64,000 nt of DNA, taken from contig JADJHE010000016.1 of assembly GCA_016707685.1 (NCBI GenBank), positions 1-64,000 of the forward strand. The letters are read 5' to 3'. The notes under the pieces were generated by a model. It was not told the DNA's origin. It searched no databases and saw only the letters and a program-made list of their open reading frames with translations. This document shows, piece after piece, positions 1 through 8,183 of the stretch; the first letter of the stretch is position 1, and each line of letters starts with the position of its first letter. A program made the translations under genes and the position numbers. Source of the stretch: Bacteroidota bacterium. Its GTDB lineage: Bacteria > Bacteroidota > Bacteroidia > 2-12-FULL-35-15.

Positions 1-102
1 CTTGTAAAGAAAATAAAGAACAATCAAATTCAAGTTATATTTAAGAATGAAGAAGCATCGGAAGATACCATGCTTGTTGATTTAACAAAAAAAATAAACT
101 AA
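1..102 (+). CDS. C-terminal fragment of an unrecognised protein
   Basis: Frame 1 is open from the left edge and ends with TAA at 100-102, giving a 33-residue tail ending in LVDLTKKIN. Its stop overlaps the ATG of the next gene by one base (TAATG), which suggests translational coupling and a shared operon. The tail is charged and has no motif I recognise, so no function is assigned. Confidence 0.5.
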   Translation, partial: LVKKIKNNQIQVIFKNEEASEDTMLVDLTKKIN

Positions 103-590
103 TGTTTTTACGTACCGAATCCATCTCCCATAAAAAATTAATTGGTAAGCATGTTCGAACCAATATGATTGAAAATAAAATACCACAACTTTGGGCTTCC
201 TTTATGCCACGCAGAAATGAAATTCAAAACCGAATGGATGATAACTTCATATCCATGCAACTGGTTGATTCACTTGATTATTTCCGCAACTTTAGTCCCA
301 GTACATTTTTCGAGAAATGGGCTTGTGCTGAAGTAAACGATTTAGCGACCATACCCAATGAAATGGAATCATTTTTGCTACCTGCTGGAATGTATGCTGT
401 ATTCTTACACAAAGGCACTGCGAGTGATGCTCCTAAAACCTTTGGATATATTTTTGGGACATGGCTTCCACAATCCGAATTTGAATTGGACCATCGTCCG
501 CACTTTGAAGTTATTGGTTCAAAATACAATAACAATAGTCCCGACTCCGAAGAAGAAGTATGGATTCCGATAAAGCCAAAGACGAACTAA
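102..590 (+). CDS. GyrI-like / AraC effector-binding domain protein
   Basis: The 162-residue protein appears to be a stand-alone small-molecule binding domain of the GyrI/SOUL-like fold found at the C-terminus of AraC- and MerR-type activators. Supporting features are the central GMYAVFLHKG strand and the C-terminal FEVIGSKY followed by acidic residues and EEVWIPIK, the usual ending of this family. No helix-turn-helix is present, so it is not itself a DNA-binding regulator. It is cytoplasmic, with no signal peptide. It overlaps the stop of the preceding gene by one base and converges on the T9SS protein, whose stop lies about 10 bp downstream. Ligand unknown. Confidence 0.6.
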   Translation: MFLRTESISHKKLIGKHVRTNMIENKIPQLWASFMPRRNEIQNRMDDNFISMQLVDSLDYFRNFSPSTFFEKWACAEVNDLATIPNEMESFLLPAGMYAVFLHKGTASDAPKTFGYIFGTWLPQSEFELDHRPHFEVIGSKYNNNSPDSEEEVWIPIKPKTN

Positions 591-599
591 AAATCCGAC

Positions 600-2262
600 T
601 TACTTAATTACAGACAACTTGAATTGTTTATTCAATTCTGGGAAACTCAACACGTACAATCCTTCTGCAAATCCGGAAACATCAATCTGCGTATTTGAAG
701 TTACACTACCCTTATATACTTCTGCTCCACTCAAATTGTAAATTTTTAAAAGGGTACTTTTTGTCAATCCTTGAATAGTAATACGATCAGTTGTTGGGTT
801 AGGATAAATGTTCCAGTCTGCTGCAACCAGTTCATTAATAGCTGTTGGTAAAAAAGGCAACCAGGTAAGTTTTGCAATGTATGCTTCATACCATTGCTCT
901 GTTCCGGTTGGTGAAACAGTAACGGTATCAAAAATAACCGGTGCTTTATCACCCATAGAACCAACCACATACACTTCACCAATTGCATTCACTGCAAGTC
1001 CTCCAGCAAAATCGCTATAGCTTGTACCTGCCTTTTTTAGCCATTGAAGTTGTGCTGTTGAATTAAATTTCATCACCACAGCATCGGTTGATCCAAATGT
1101 GTAATAGGTAGAATCATCAACAGTAAAATTATAATACATGGATGCAGCGATGTAAACGTTATCAAAATTATCAATTTTAATATCCGTTGGTCGGTCGTGC
1201 AATCCCGAACCCCCAAATGATTTTGTTTGCAAAACGGTTCCTGTAGGAGAATATTGAACCATGTAGGTATCTGAATATCCTAAACTCGTTAATGTATCGG
1301 TACCAAAAATGATATCATCTTGATAATAGCCGGTTACCCATAATTTATTAGCAGAATCAAAAGCTAAACTGTATGCGGCATCAGCAGTAACCGTTTGAGT
1401 GCTATAGCCACCAGCTTGATCGAACCATTTTAAAACACCTGCAGAATCATAATACGCAACAATGGCATCTCCCCATCCTCTGGCTACTAAAATATTGCCG
1501 GATAAATTAAGTGTGTCATCGAAAGAACCAGCAATTGCAAAATTCCCATTTGCGTCCACCGCAATTTCATACGACCAATCGGCATTGTGACCGCCTTCGG
1601 CAAATGCCCATAAACAAGTTCCTGCTTGAGAATACTTTGCGATGTAAAAATCTTGTTGATGGGATGCTGTTAAAAATACGCCATTCCCAAAATTAGCATT
1701 GGCCTGAAAAGTTCCAGTAACCATAATGTTGTTATTTTGATCCAAGGCCATTGATTGCACATCTGTAAAATAGGTTGCATCAATTAAGGTCGTCCAAATT
1801 AACTGCCCATTTACATTAAATTTTGAAATAAAACCACGTTGAAAACCACTTGACGTAAGGTATTGCGGAACGCCAGCAGCTGTTGTTCCCATGTATGCAG
1901 TACCAATTACTTTTCCGGATATATAAATATCATTGTTATCAGAGATAACAATATTGGATGCTTCTTGCGGTCCGTTACCACCCAATTGCAAACCCCAAAT
2001 ATAATTTCCACTGCTATCGTATTTTACAAAAAGTGCATCCGAATTTCCTGATGATGGAATGTAAAATGTATCGTTACCAATAATGATGTCCTCATCAAAT
2101 TTTACCTACGGCATATACAAATCCGGATTGATCAAGTGCCACATCAGCCAAATCGTCAGCTCCAATACTGGTTGCCATTTTTGCCCATACAAAAGTTGGG
2201 TATTGTGCCTTTGCAAACTGTGAAACTAATAATACAAGTGCTAATAGAATACCTTTTTTCAT
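600..2262 (-). CDS. T9SS-exported beta-repeat protein (frameshifted)
   Basis: About 553 residues when one extra base in the TTTT run at 2100-2103 is ignored; as written, the frame stops after 55 residues. The ATG at 2260-2262 gives a lysine-start signal peptide ending FAKAQ. The body is a series of SBBP-like beta-propeller repeats (patterns such as FGGSGLHDRPTDI, YIAKY, AGGLAVNAIGEVYVVG). The last ~75 residues form a type A T9SS C-terminal sorting domain (WNIYPNPTTDRITI, LKIYNLSGAEVY, GLYVLSF, ending KLSVIK). This predicts export across the outer membrane by the PorK-N/SprA system and surface attachment or release. Substrate unknown. It is followed by no recognisable T9SS machinery genes. Confidence 0.85.
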
Positions 2263-2370
2263 TTCAATGTTTATTTAGTAGTTTATACAAATATAAAGAA
2301 TGTATGGCAATGGAAATTTTCTAAGTTCTAATTATAATCATTCAAAATAGACAAATGAATGCTGCTTTTG

Positions 2371-2378
2371 TATATTTG
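2371..2378 (+). promoter_or_regulatory. Candidate promoter -7 box before panE
   Basis: TATATTTG matches the Bacteroidetes -7 consensus TAnnTTTG and lies 16 bp before the preferred panE ATG at 2395. There is no clear -33 TTG at the right distance, so support is limited to the box and position. Confidence 0.35.
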
Positions 2379-2394
2379 TTGGAACATTAAAATC

Positions 2395-3321
2395 ATGGAA
2401 CAAACAAGTATTATTATTGCAGGCATAGGAGGTGTTGGTGGCTATTTTGGTGGCATGCTTGCAAAGTACTATGAAAATCATTCAGCAATAAAAATTAAGT
2501 TCTTGGCTCGTGGAGAACATTTTAAAGCTATTCAGAAAAAGGGATTAAAGGTGATTACAAAAAATACAGAATTCACAGCACATCCTACAGTTGCAAGCAA
2601 CAACGCCAAGGAATTAGGCATAGCCGATTATATCCTCATTTGTACCAAAAGTTATGATTTAGAAGCTACATTGGAACAATTACGACCTTGCATAAATGAC
2701 CAAACAATACTACTTCCTTTGTTGAATGGTGTTGATAGCAAAGAACGAATTGAAAAATTATTTCCCAACAATTTGGTTTTAGATGGTTGTGTTTACATTG
2801 TTGCCCGTTTAACTGAACCTGGTGTTATTACCAATAGTGGGAACATACAAACACTCTATTTTGGCAACAGTGATTCTGAAAACAAAAGGCTACTTTCACT
2901 CGAACAACTTTTAAAGGACGCAAGCATAGAAGCAACATTTACAAAAAATATTCAAAGTATAGTTTGGGAAAAATTCATTTTCATATCTGCAACCGCCACT
3001 GCAACATCCTATTTTAATTGTTCTATTGGCGAACTATTGGCTTCACCAGAAAAGCTTCACACCTTGGTAAAACTAATAGAAGAAATAAAAACAGTTGCGA
3101 ATGCAAAACAAATCAATGTTTCTGATAACATTACGGAGTCGACACTCACACGATTAAAAGCCTTGCCATTTGAAACAACCACTTCCATGCACAGTGATTT
3201 TAAAAGCTGTAAATCGCAAAACGAATCCGATTCGCTTACTGCTTATGTAATTAGAGAAGCAGAAAGATTAAACCTGGAAACACCAGTATACAAACAACTA
3301 TATACCAAACTCAAACAATGA
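2395..3321 (+). CDS. panE: 2-dehydropantoate 2-reductase family (ketopantoate reductase)
   Basis: This 308-residue protein is of the ApbA/PanE family, which uses NADPH to reduce 2-dehydropantoate to pantoate in coenzyme A synthesis. The N-terminal Rossmann motif GIGGVGGYFGG is at about residues 9-19, followed by KSYDL and LLNGVDS, and the C-terminal catalytic domain has WEKFIFISA and a late HSDFKS/NESDSLTAYVI segment. I chose ATG 2395 rather than the upstream ATG 2359, because the latter adds residues unlike the family and would place the start before the candidate promoter box. Its TGA overlaps the next ATG (ATGA), so the two are probably co-transcribed. Paralogues in this family can act on other 2-oxo acids. 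Confidence 0.75.
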   Translation: MEQTSIIIAGIGGVGGYFGGMLAKYYENHSAIKIKFLARGEHFKAIQKKGLKVITKNTEFTAHPTVASNNAKELGIADYILICTKSYDLEATLEQLRPCINDQTILLPLLNGVDSKERIEKLFPNNLVLDGCVYIVARLTEPGVITNSGNIQTLYFGNSDSENKRLLSLEQLLKDASIEATFTKNIQSIVWEKFIFISATATATSYFNCSIGELLASPEKLHTLVKLIEEIKTVANAKQINVSDNITESTLTRLKALPFETTTSMHSDFKSCKSQNESDSLTAYVIREAERLNLETPVYKQLYTKLKQ

Positions 3322-3680
3322 TCAACTATTGGAAATCATTATCAGGAAACACTAAATTCTCAATCCTTGGATTTTTTATAGTAGCAGGCTTAGGTTTGCT
3401 AAGTATGGGGCTATTGGGTTTGCTACTGTATTATCCTGTTGCATTTTTATTAAGCTCCTACCCTGCTTTTAACGATTGGCATGGCGACTGGGTATGGCCT
3501 GTACTCATTGGCGTGGGAATGTTTTGGTCGGTCGGTTTTATCATTGCAGGAATTACCGTTCATTTCTTTAAACGCGTGAATGAATCCATCATCATTCAGC
3601 TTCTACTTTATACATTTATTCTTTGGCTATGGGATGCCATTTTATGGCTCATCGTTTTGTCGAATCAAAACTGGGAGTAA
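3318..3680 (+). CDS. Small three-helix membrane protein, unknown
   Basis: A 120-residue protein with three hydrophobic stretches (about residues 15-43, 59-82 and 94-115), rich in Gly, Leu and Trp. It overlaps panE by four bases (ATGA). No family is recognised. The last 16 bases of the gene, encoding QNWE and the stop, are nearly identical to the spacer of the downstream tandem repeats, so the repeat array appears to have arisen at or copied from the end of this gene. It is probably an inner-membrane protein. Confidence 0.6.
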   Translation: MINYWKSLSGNTKFSILGFFIVAGLGLLSMGLLGLLLYYPVAFLLSSYPAFNDWHGDWVWPVLIGVGMFWSVGFIIAGITVHFFKRVNESIIIQLLLYTFILWLWDAILWLIVLSNQNWE

Positions 3681-3705
3681 AGAACTGTCATTAGCAATTT
3701 AAACC

Positions 3706-4034
3706 TCTGTTGGTGTTATCACCAACAAAGGAATTTGAACAATCAATCTTGCAGGTGATAACACCTGCAATGGCGAAAATCAGAACTGGGAATAATAATT
3801 AGATTTTGCCTAAAAATTAATTTCGGAGTTAAGTCTTTGTTGGCGTTATCACCAACAAAGGAATTTGAACAATCAATCTTGCAGGTGATAATACCTGCAA
3901 TGGCTAAAATCAGAACTGGGAGTAATAATTAGATTTTACCTAAAAACTTAATTTCGGAGTTAAGTCTTTGTTGGTGTTATCACCAACAAGGAATTTGAAC
4001 AATCAATCTTGCAGGTGATAACACCTGCAATGGC
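3706..4034 (+). repeat. Three-unit tandem array of paired hairpins (REP-like)
   Basis: Three ~130 bp units occupy nearly the whole 440 bp between genes. Each carries two dyads 20-21 bp apart: hairpin A, TGTTGGTGTTATCACCAACA (3708-3727, 3838-3857, 3969-3988), and hairpin B, TTGCAGGTGATAAC then ACCTGCAA (3749-3770, 3879-3900, 4009-4030). The loops are reverse complements of each other (TTAT and ATAA), and both stems share a GGTG/CACC core. The spacer GGAATTTGAACAATCAATC is conserved. Copy 2 carries one stem mismatch in each hairpin. The architecture resembles REP/BIME-type palindromes mobilised by Y1 transposases, but no transposase is in the window. The remaining bases to 4122 hold only a promoter candidate. 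Confidence 0.85.
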
Positions 4035-4064
4035 TAAATGAATTAGCATTTATTTAATATTCAG

Positions 4065-4097
4065 TTTTGCTCTTTCCTCTTTAAAATCGTACTTTTA
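4065..4097 (+). promoter_or_regulatory. Candidate promoter of the S1/P1 nuclease gene
   Basis: TTTTG at 4065-4069, then 20 bp, then TACTTTTA at 4090-4097, gives a -33/-7 pair of Bacteroidetes type with one mismatch in the -7 box. The predicted start would leave a leader of about 20 bases before ATG 4123. Confidence 0.4.
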
Positions 4098-4122
4098 TAG
4101 CCTTAAAACTAAACTACCCCAC

Positions 4123-4893
4123 ATGAAAAAAAGTACGCTTTTAATTGTCATTACATTTTCTATATTTAGCCTTACTCCTCTCCTAACATTTGCTTGGGGA
4201 GCAGAAGGACATCAAATTGTTGCTCAAATTGCAAAGGCAAACATCAAATCAAAAGTATTAAAGAAAGTAACTAGTTATTTGGGTGAAACAACGTTTGAAA
4301 AGGCTGCTACTTGGATGGATGATATCAAATCCGATAAATCATTGGATTACATGAAACAATGGCATTATGTAAACATCGAAAAAGATGCTACCTATGTAAA
4401 AGCACCCGATGGTGATATCATTACCGAATTGGATGTAGTAATAGCCGAATTAAAAAACTACAAAACCATGAAAGCTGAAGATGTAGCAAAAGACATCAAA
4501 ATTCTATTTCATTTATGTGGTGATATTACACAACCCATGCATGCAGGTTATGGCTCCGATAAAGGTGGAAATGATGTGAAAGTGAAGTACAACGACAAAG
4601 ATTTTAATTTACACCGCATTTGGGATACCGACATTATTCGTGCAAATAAAATAACGACTGAGTCGTGTTTAGAAACTGCTAAAAAATTAAAACTGACAAA
4701 ATCATTAAAGCCTAAAACAATTGATCCAATTGCTTGGATGAATGATAGCAGAGCATTATTGTCAAAAGCTTATGAAGTAAAAGACAATACCATTACTCCC
4801 GAATACATGACTGCCAATAAAGAAGTTGTAGAAAAACAATTATTAAAAGGAGGATATCGCTTGGCTAAAATACTCAGTACTATTTTTGGGTAG
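4123..4893 (+). CDS. S1/P1 family zinc nuclease, exported
   Basis: A 256-residue exported nuclease of the S1/P1 (phospholipase C-like) fold, with three zinc ions cleaving single-stranded nucleic acid or 3'-phosphomonoesters. The signal peptide ends LLTFA, so cleavage exposes the Trp of WGAEGH, the N-terminal residue that ligates zinc in this family. Further ligands lie in the WMDD, WHYVNI, LFHLCGDITQPMHAG and NLHRIWDTDII motifs. Length fits the family. It likely acts in the periplasm or outside the cell in nucleotide scavenging. It is followed by a strong hairpin terminator, and the gene stands alone behind the repeat array. Confidence 0.88.
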   Translation: MKKSTLLIVITFSIFSLTPLLTFAWGAEGHQIVAQIAKANIKSKVLKKVTSYLGETTFEKAATWMDDIKSDKSLDYMKQWHYVNIEKDATYVKAPDGDIITELDVVIAELKNYKTMKAEDVAKDIKILFHLCGDITQPMHAGYGSDKGGNDVKVKYNDKDFNLHRIWDTDIIRANKITTESCLETAKKLKLTKSLKPKTIDPIAWMNDSRALLSKAYEVKDNTITPEYMTANKEVVEKQLLKGGYRLAKILSTIFG

Positions 4894-4917
4894 ATTAAAA
4901 TTGGTTTTGTAGCTTTG
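4885..4917 (+). promoter_or_regulatory. Candidate promoter inside the terminator loop
   Basis: TTTG at 4885-4888 and TAGCTTTG at 4910-4917, 21 bp apart, match the Bacteroidetes -33/-7 pair. The -7 box is the loop of the preceding terminator hairpin, and the RNA would start at about 4923, close to the TTG start at 4940. Confidence 0.45.
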
Positions 4918-4933
4918 ATGCAAAACCAATTTT
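4897..4933 (+). terminator. Bidirectional terminator after the nuclease gene
   Basis: A perfect 13-bp stem, AAAATTGGTTTTG (4897-4909) and CAAAACCAATTTT (4921-4933), closes on an 11-base loop and is followed by ACTTTTTT. It lies 4 bases after the nuclease stop. Confidence 0.7.
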
Positions 4934-4939
4934 ACTTTT

Positions 4940-5530
4940 TTGAAAAAAAAACATCTTCTATCGCTGCTGACCATCTCTATTTTATGCTTTGGTCTTCAAG
5001 TGAATTCGCCCATTCAAGATTTACTCAACAATCCTTTTGACTTGCAAAAATTCAAAAAGAAAAAAGGACAATCCAACAGTGGCGGTGCCCCTAAAAAAAC
5101 ATATTACTACAAGCCCAACGAAAAAGGCTTTATGATGCGTTTTATGCTTTTTCCACCATATGGAGGTTATATGGGAAAAGATACCAGCTTTCTTATAAAA
5201 TATCCTGAGGCCATTACCCTAATAACTTTCAAACCGAATGGCAAGCACCAAGATATGTTTCTCGACCCTAATGAAACCTTAATCGAAATATTATTGCGAT
5301 TAAATGACAAAGACCTTCCGGAACTATCATTTGTTGGATTAGATACAACAGTCATCAAAGAAAAATTGGGTTCGGATTTTTTTAGAAAAGATAATTGTTT
5401 TATATATGCAAATAAGAAAGCTTCAATCACCTTAAAAATAAATGGAAAAATGATTCAATGGGTTAAATATACCCGATTGAATTTTGAAATGAATTCAACT
5501 AATATTCCAACTGATTTATTAAAAGAATAA
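4940..5530 (+). CDS. Exported protein of unknown function
   Basis: A 196-residue protein starting at TTG 4940, the only position that gives a normal signal peptide (KKKHLLSLLTISILCFGLQ). A short basic, Gly/Ser-rich linker follows (KKKKGQSNSGGAPKK), then a beta-rich domain with no known motif. It lies directly upstream of the lipase-like gene, with a 5-base gap to that gene's ATG, so the two are probably one operon and may work together. No catalytic residues can be proposed. Confidence 0.6.
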   Translation: MKKKHLLSLLTISILCFGLQVNSPIQDLLNNPFDLQKFKKKKGQSNSGGAPKKTYYYKPNEKGFMMRFMLFPPYGGYMGKDTSFLIKYPEAITLITFKPNGKHQDMFLDPNETLIEILLRLNDKDLPELSFVGLDTTVIKEKLGSDFFRKDNCFIYANKKASITLKINGKMIQWVKYTRLNFEMNSTNIPTDLLKE

Positions 5531-5535
5531 AATTT

Positions 5536-7034
5536 ATGGCACAAAAACTAACCTTGATTTTCGTACGGATACAGTGTAACTAATTTGGATTCTTATGGTG
5601 AACTTCCATTGCGCTTGCGCGAAGAAGGAAAGAATAATGGATTGGATATTAATGTAGAAGAGATTTTTTTAGGACGCTACATTAGTTTTCATGATGAAGT
5701 AAAACTGAATGATATATCACGTGCATTTGAAACAGCATTAAAAGAACAACTGCCAAACCTAATTGCAAACAAAGAACGATTTACGTGTATTACACACTCT
5801 ACGGGCGGTCCTGTAATGCGTAATTGGTGGAATATGTATTACAATGATGCAAAGTCAACATGCCCCATGAGCCATTTGATAATGTTGGCACCTGCAAACT
5901 ATGGTTCAGCATTGGCACAATTAGGAAAAGGGAAATTAAGTCGCCTAGCGTCTTGGTTCAATGGTGTTGAACCAGGACAAGGAGTATTGGATTGGTTAGA
6001 ATTAGGAAGCAGTCCTGCTTGGGAATTAAACAAAAAATGGATCATGAGTGATGGCTCACAAATTTCAGAAAAAGGAATTTTTCCATTTGTAATTACAGGA
6101 CAAAGCATCGATCGAAAACTGTATGACAATTTAAATTCGTATACAGGTGAGTTAGGATCCGATGGTGTGGTACGTGCAGCAACTTGCAATATGAATGCGC
6201 GTTATGTACGTTTAAAGCAATATTTGTCTAAATCTGCGGAATTGGTAATTGAGGAATACAAAGAAGCGCCAGGCACCTTATCGAATTGTGAAAGGGAAAG
6301 CACATTCGAATGATGATATGGGTGTGATGCGCAGTGTTAAAAAAGACTTGAGCGATACAAAAAGTGCTGAAACAGTAAAAGCCATTTTTGATTGTATTAA
6401 GGTAAAAAGCACAAGCGACTATACTTCACTCATAAGCAAGTTTGCAACTGAAACAGCACAAGTTCAAAAAGAGGAATTATTAGAAGTAGAAAAAAGCATT
6501 TTCAAAAACAGGTATTTCATACACGACCGTTTTTCACAAATTATTTTTAAGATAAAAGATTCAGAAGGTTTTGCAATAACTGATTTTGATTTAGTTTTAA
6601 CTGCTGGAGCCAAGAGCGACCCCAATCATTTACCAGAAGGCTTCTTTGCCGATCGTCAGCAAAACAGACTGAATAGAGAAACGGTGACCTACTTTTTTAA
6701 TTATGATATAATGAATGGTTGTGCAGCTGTTAAAAATGCAAAAGGTGAAGAGATAAGAGCAGCGCAACCAGGTACCACTATGCTGGGATTAGAAATTCGT
6801 CCGCGCCCTAATGCCGGTTTTGTAAGGTACATGCCTTGCAAAATAAATGCGAGCAAAGAATTATTAGACAAAGCCTTAGTGCCCAACAGTACAACCTTAT
6901 TGGAAATTACACTACAACGTGTTGTAAGTAATGAAGTCTATCGCAACGAAAAATTGGTTGACAATACAATGCCAACTAAAAAGCAAGGCGACTTTAGTAA
7001 AACAAAACCAGGAGATGGAATTTTAGGAGAATAA
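5536..7034 (+). CDS. Alpha/beta hydrolase, lipase-like (two frameshifts)
   Basis: Translation from ATG 5536 gives MAQKLTLIFV, then the frame breaks at 5563-5567. Restoring two bases yields the oxyanion-loop motif HGYSVTN. The nucleophile elbow is THSTGG (Ser about residue 90), followed by IMLAPANYGS, the pattern of triacylglycerol lipases and phospholipases. A second break at 6273-6278 separates the hydrolase half from a ~250-residue C-terminal half with no recognised fold. Both breaks can be repaired by restoring one AC in an ACAC context (GTAC(AC)GG, GGCAC(AC)CT). The repaired length is about 500 residues. There is no signal peptide, so it is cytoplasmic or non-classically secreted. A rho-independent terminator follows. 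Confidence 0.75.
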
Positions 7035-7052
7035 ATTAAATTACAAAACAAT

Positions 7053-7082
7053 TAAAAACCTTACATCGTAAGGTTTTTTTTA
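7053..7082 (+). terminator. Terminator after the lipase-like gene
   Basis: AAAAACCTTAC, a 3-base loop, GTAAGG and a long T run form a canonical rho-independent terminator 19 bases after the stop at 7034. Confidence 0.8.
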
Positions 7083-7169
7083 TGTTCCGAAACCAAATAA
7101 ATGGAATATTTTGATTTTTCTACATTGAAAATTGTTCATAGTATTGCTTGAATTTAGTTTGTAGCATTT

Positions 7170-7370
7170 ATGAAATTCATAGAATATCAAGAAAAAATAG
7201 AATCATTAATAAAACTCGCCAAACACTCAAATACAGGTACTCCTAAAGAGCTAGCCAAAAGATTAAAAGTTTCCGAACGAACGGTATATCGATTGATTCA
7301 GAATTTGAATGATCAAAATATTGAAATAAATTTTTGCAGAAAAGTAAAAAGTTATGTGCTAAAAAATTGA
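7170..7370 (+). CDS. Small HTH-domain protein (HTH_11/DeoR-like)
   Basis: A 66-residue protein that is essentially one winged helix-turn-helix. KELAKRLKVSERTVYRLIQNL (about residues 27-47) is a typical HTH with the recognition helix SERTVYRLI, followed by a short beta-wing ending in SYVLKN. It has no effector domain. It stands 141 bp upstream of the fulvocin C-like lipoprotein gene on the same strand, in an AT-rich stretch, and could regulate that island. Such small HTH_11 proteins are common in Bacteroidota and their roles are not known. Confidence 0.65.
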   Translation: MKFIEYQEKIESLIKLAKHSNTGTPKELAKRLKVSERTVYRLIQNLNDQNIEINFCRKVKSYVLKN

Positions 7371-7409
7371 AATTTATTTTCACTGCCAAAATTTGTCAGT
7401 GAACTCAAA

Positions 7410-7417
7410 TATGTTTG
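7410..7417 (+). promoter_or_regulatory. Candidate -7 box before the fulvocin C-like gene
   Basis: TATGTTTG matches TAnnTTTG. The nearest TTTG (7392-7395) is only 14 bp upstream, closer than usual. The leader would be about 85 bases and contains a small hairpin (CTGTT/AACAG) just before the start codon. Confidence 0.3.
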
Positions 7418-7511
7418 CACCGATTTTAAAAATTGACTGCAGCAATTTGAAAAAATCATAAAAATCAAGTATTAACTAAAAACTTTTCTGTTTGGTAACA
7501 GAGTAACTAAA

Positions 7512-8150
7512 ATGAAAAAAATAATTTTAACGTTGGCTAGTGCCATAATTATTACTGGAATAACTTTAATTTCTTGTAAAAAAAGCTCAGTAGATTCTAT
7601 TGAAAAGACAATTGATACAAATAAAAGCACATTTAATGGCGAAAATAAAAACATCCATGAAATGCGTATTGAACTAACTTCTTTTAAAATTGATGTTCAA
7701 AAACAATTATTTAATACATTAACAGCTAGTCAGAAATCATTAATTTGGCAAGATAAAATAAAGCAAGTTATATCTGAAAATGAATTTTCAAATTATCAAG
7801 TTGAATTATTAAAAGAACTAGAAGGGAATATTTCACAGGAAATATATGTTGTAGGAAGCAAAGCAGAAAGCAATTTTAAAGACGTTTTTCATAAAGAATG
7901 GATAAAAAAGGCTAAAGGGCAATTTAATTTTGATGATTTAGTAAATATTGTTGCCAACTTAAGTGATTTCAAACACAATAAAGGGCCTATTGCTGGAAGT
8001 GGTGATCGCAAAGATGATTGTGAATGCAGCATACAATCAGATTGGTGCATGATGTCTATGACATGTAAAAAAGACATCTGTAATGATAGCGCCCATGGTT
8101 GTGGAACAATATGGACCTTTTCATGTAAAGGCATGTGTCGCTGGAACTAA
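7512..8150 (+). CDS. Lipoprotein with fulvocin C-like Cys-rich C-terminus
   Basis: A 212-residue protein with a lipoprotein signal peptide (ITLISC, lipid Cys about residue 22), a charged helical middle region (residues ~40-160), a GPIAGSGDRKDD linker, and a 43-residue C-terminal domain with eight cysteines. The Cys spacing is C-x-C-x6-C-x5-C-x4-C-x6-C-x7-C-x3-C, with SDW before the third Cys and GCGTIW around the sixth. This closely parallels my recollection of fulvocin C, a 45-residue, four-disulfide bacteriocin of Myxococcus fulvus, and of the NCBI family 'bacteriocin fulvocin C-related protein'. I infer a precursor or surface-tethered peptide. The next gene encodes a thioredoxin-like protein 33 bp downstream. 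Antibacterial activity is not shown by sequence. Confidence 0.7.
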   Translation: MKKIILTLASAIIITGITLISCKKSSVDSIEKTIDTNKSTFNGENKNIHEMRIELTSFKIDVQKQLFNTLTASQKSLIWQDKIKQVISENEFSNYQVELLKELEGNISQEIYVVGSKAESNFKDVFHKEWIKKAKGQFNFDDLVNIVANLSDFKHNKGPIAGSGDRKDDCECSIQSDWCMMSMTCKKDICNDSAHGCGTIWTFSCKGMCRWN

Positions 8151-8183
8151 AAATTAATCAAACAATATCTACAAATAATAATT

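Noticed and set aside
3706..4034. CRISPR array
   Set aside because: Only three units at ~130 bp spacing, palindromic repeats and conserved (not variable) spacers; no cas genes.
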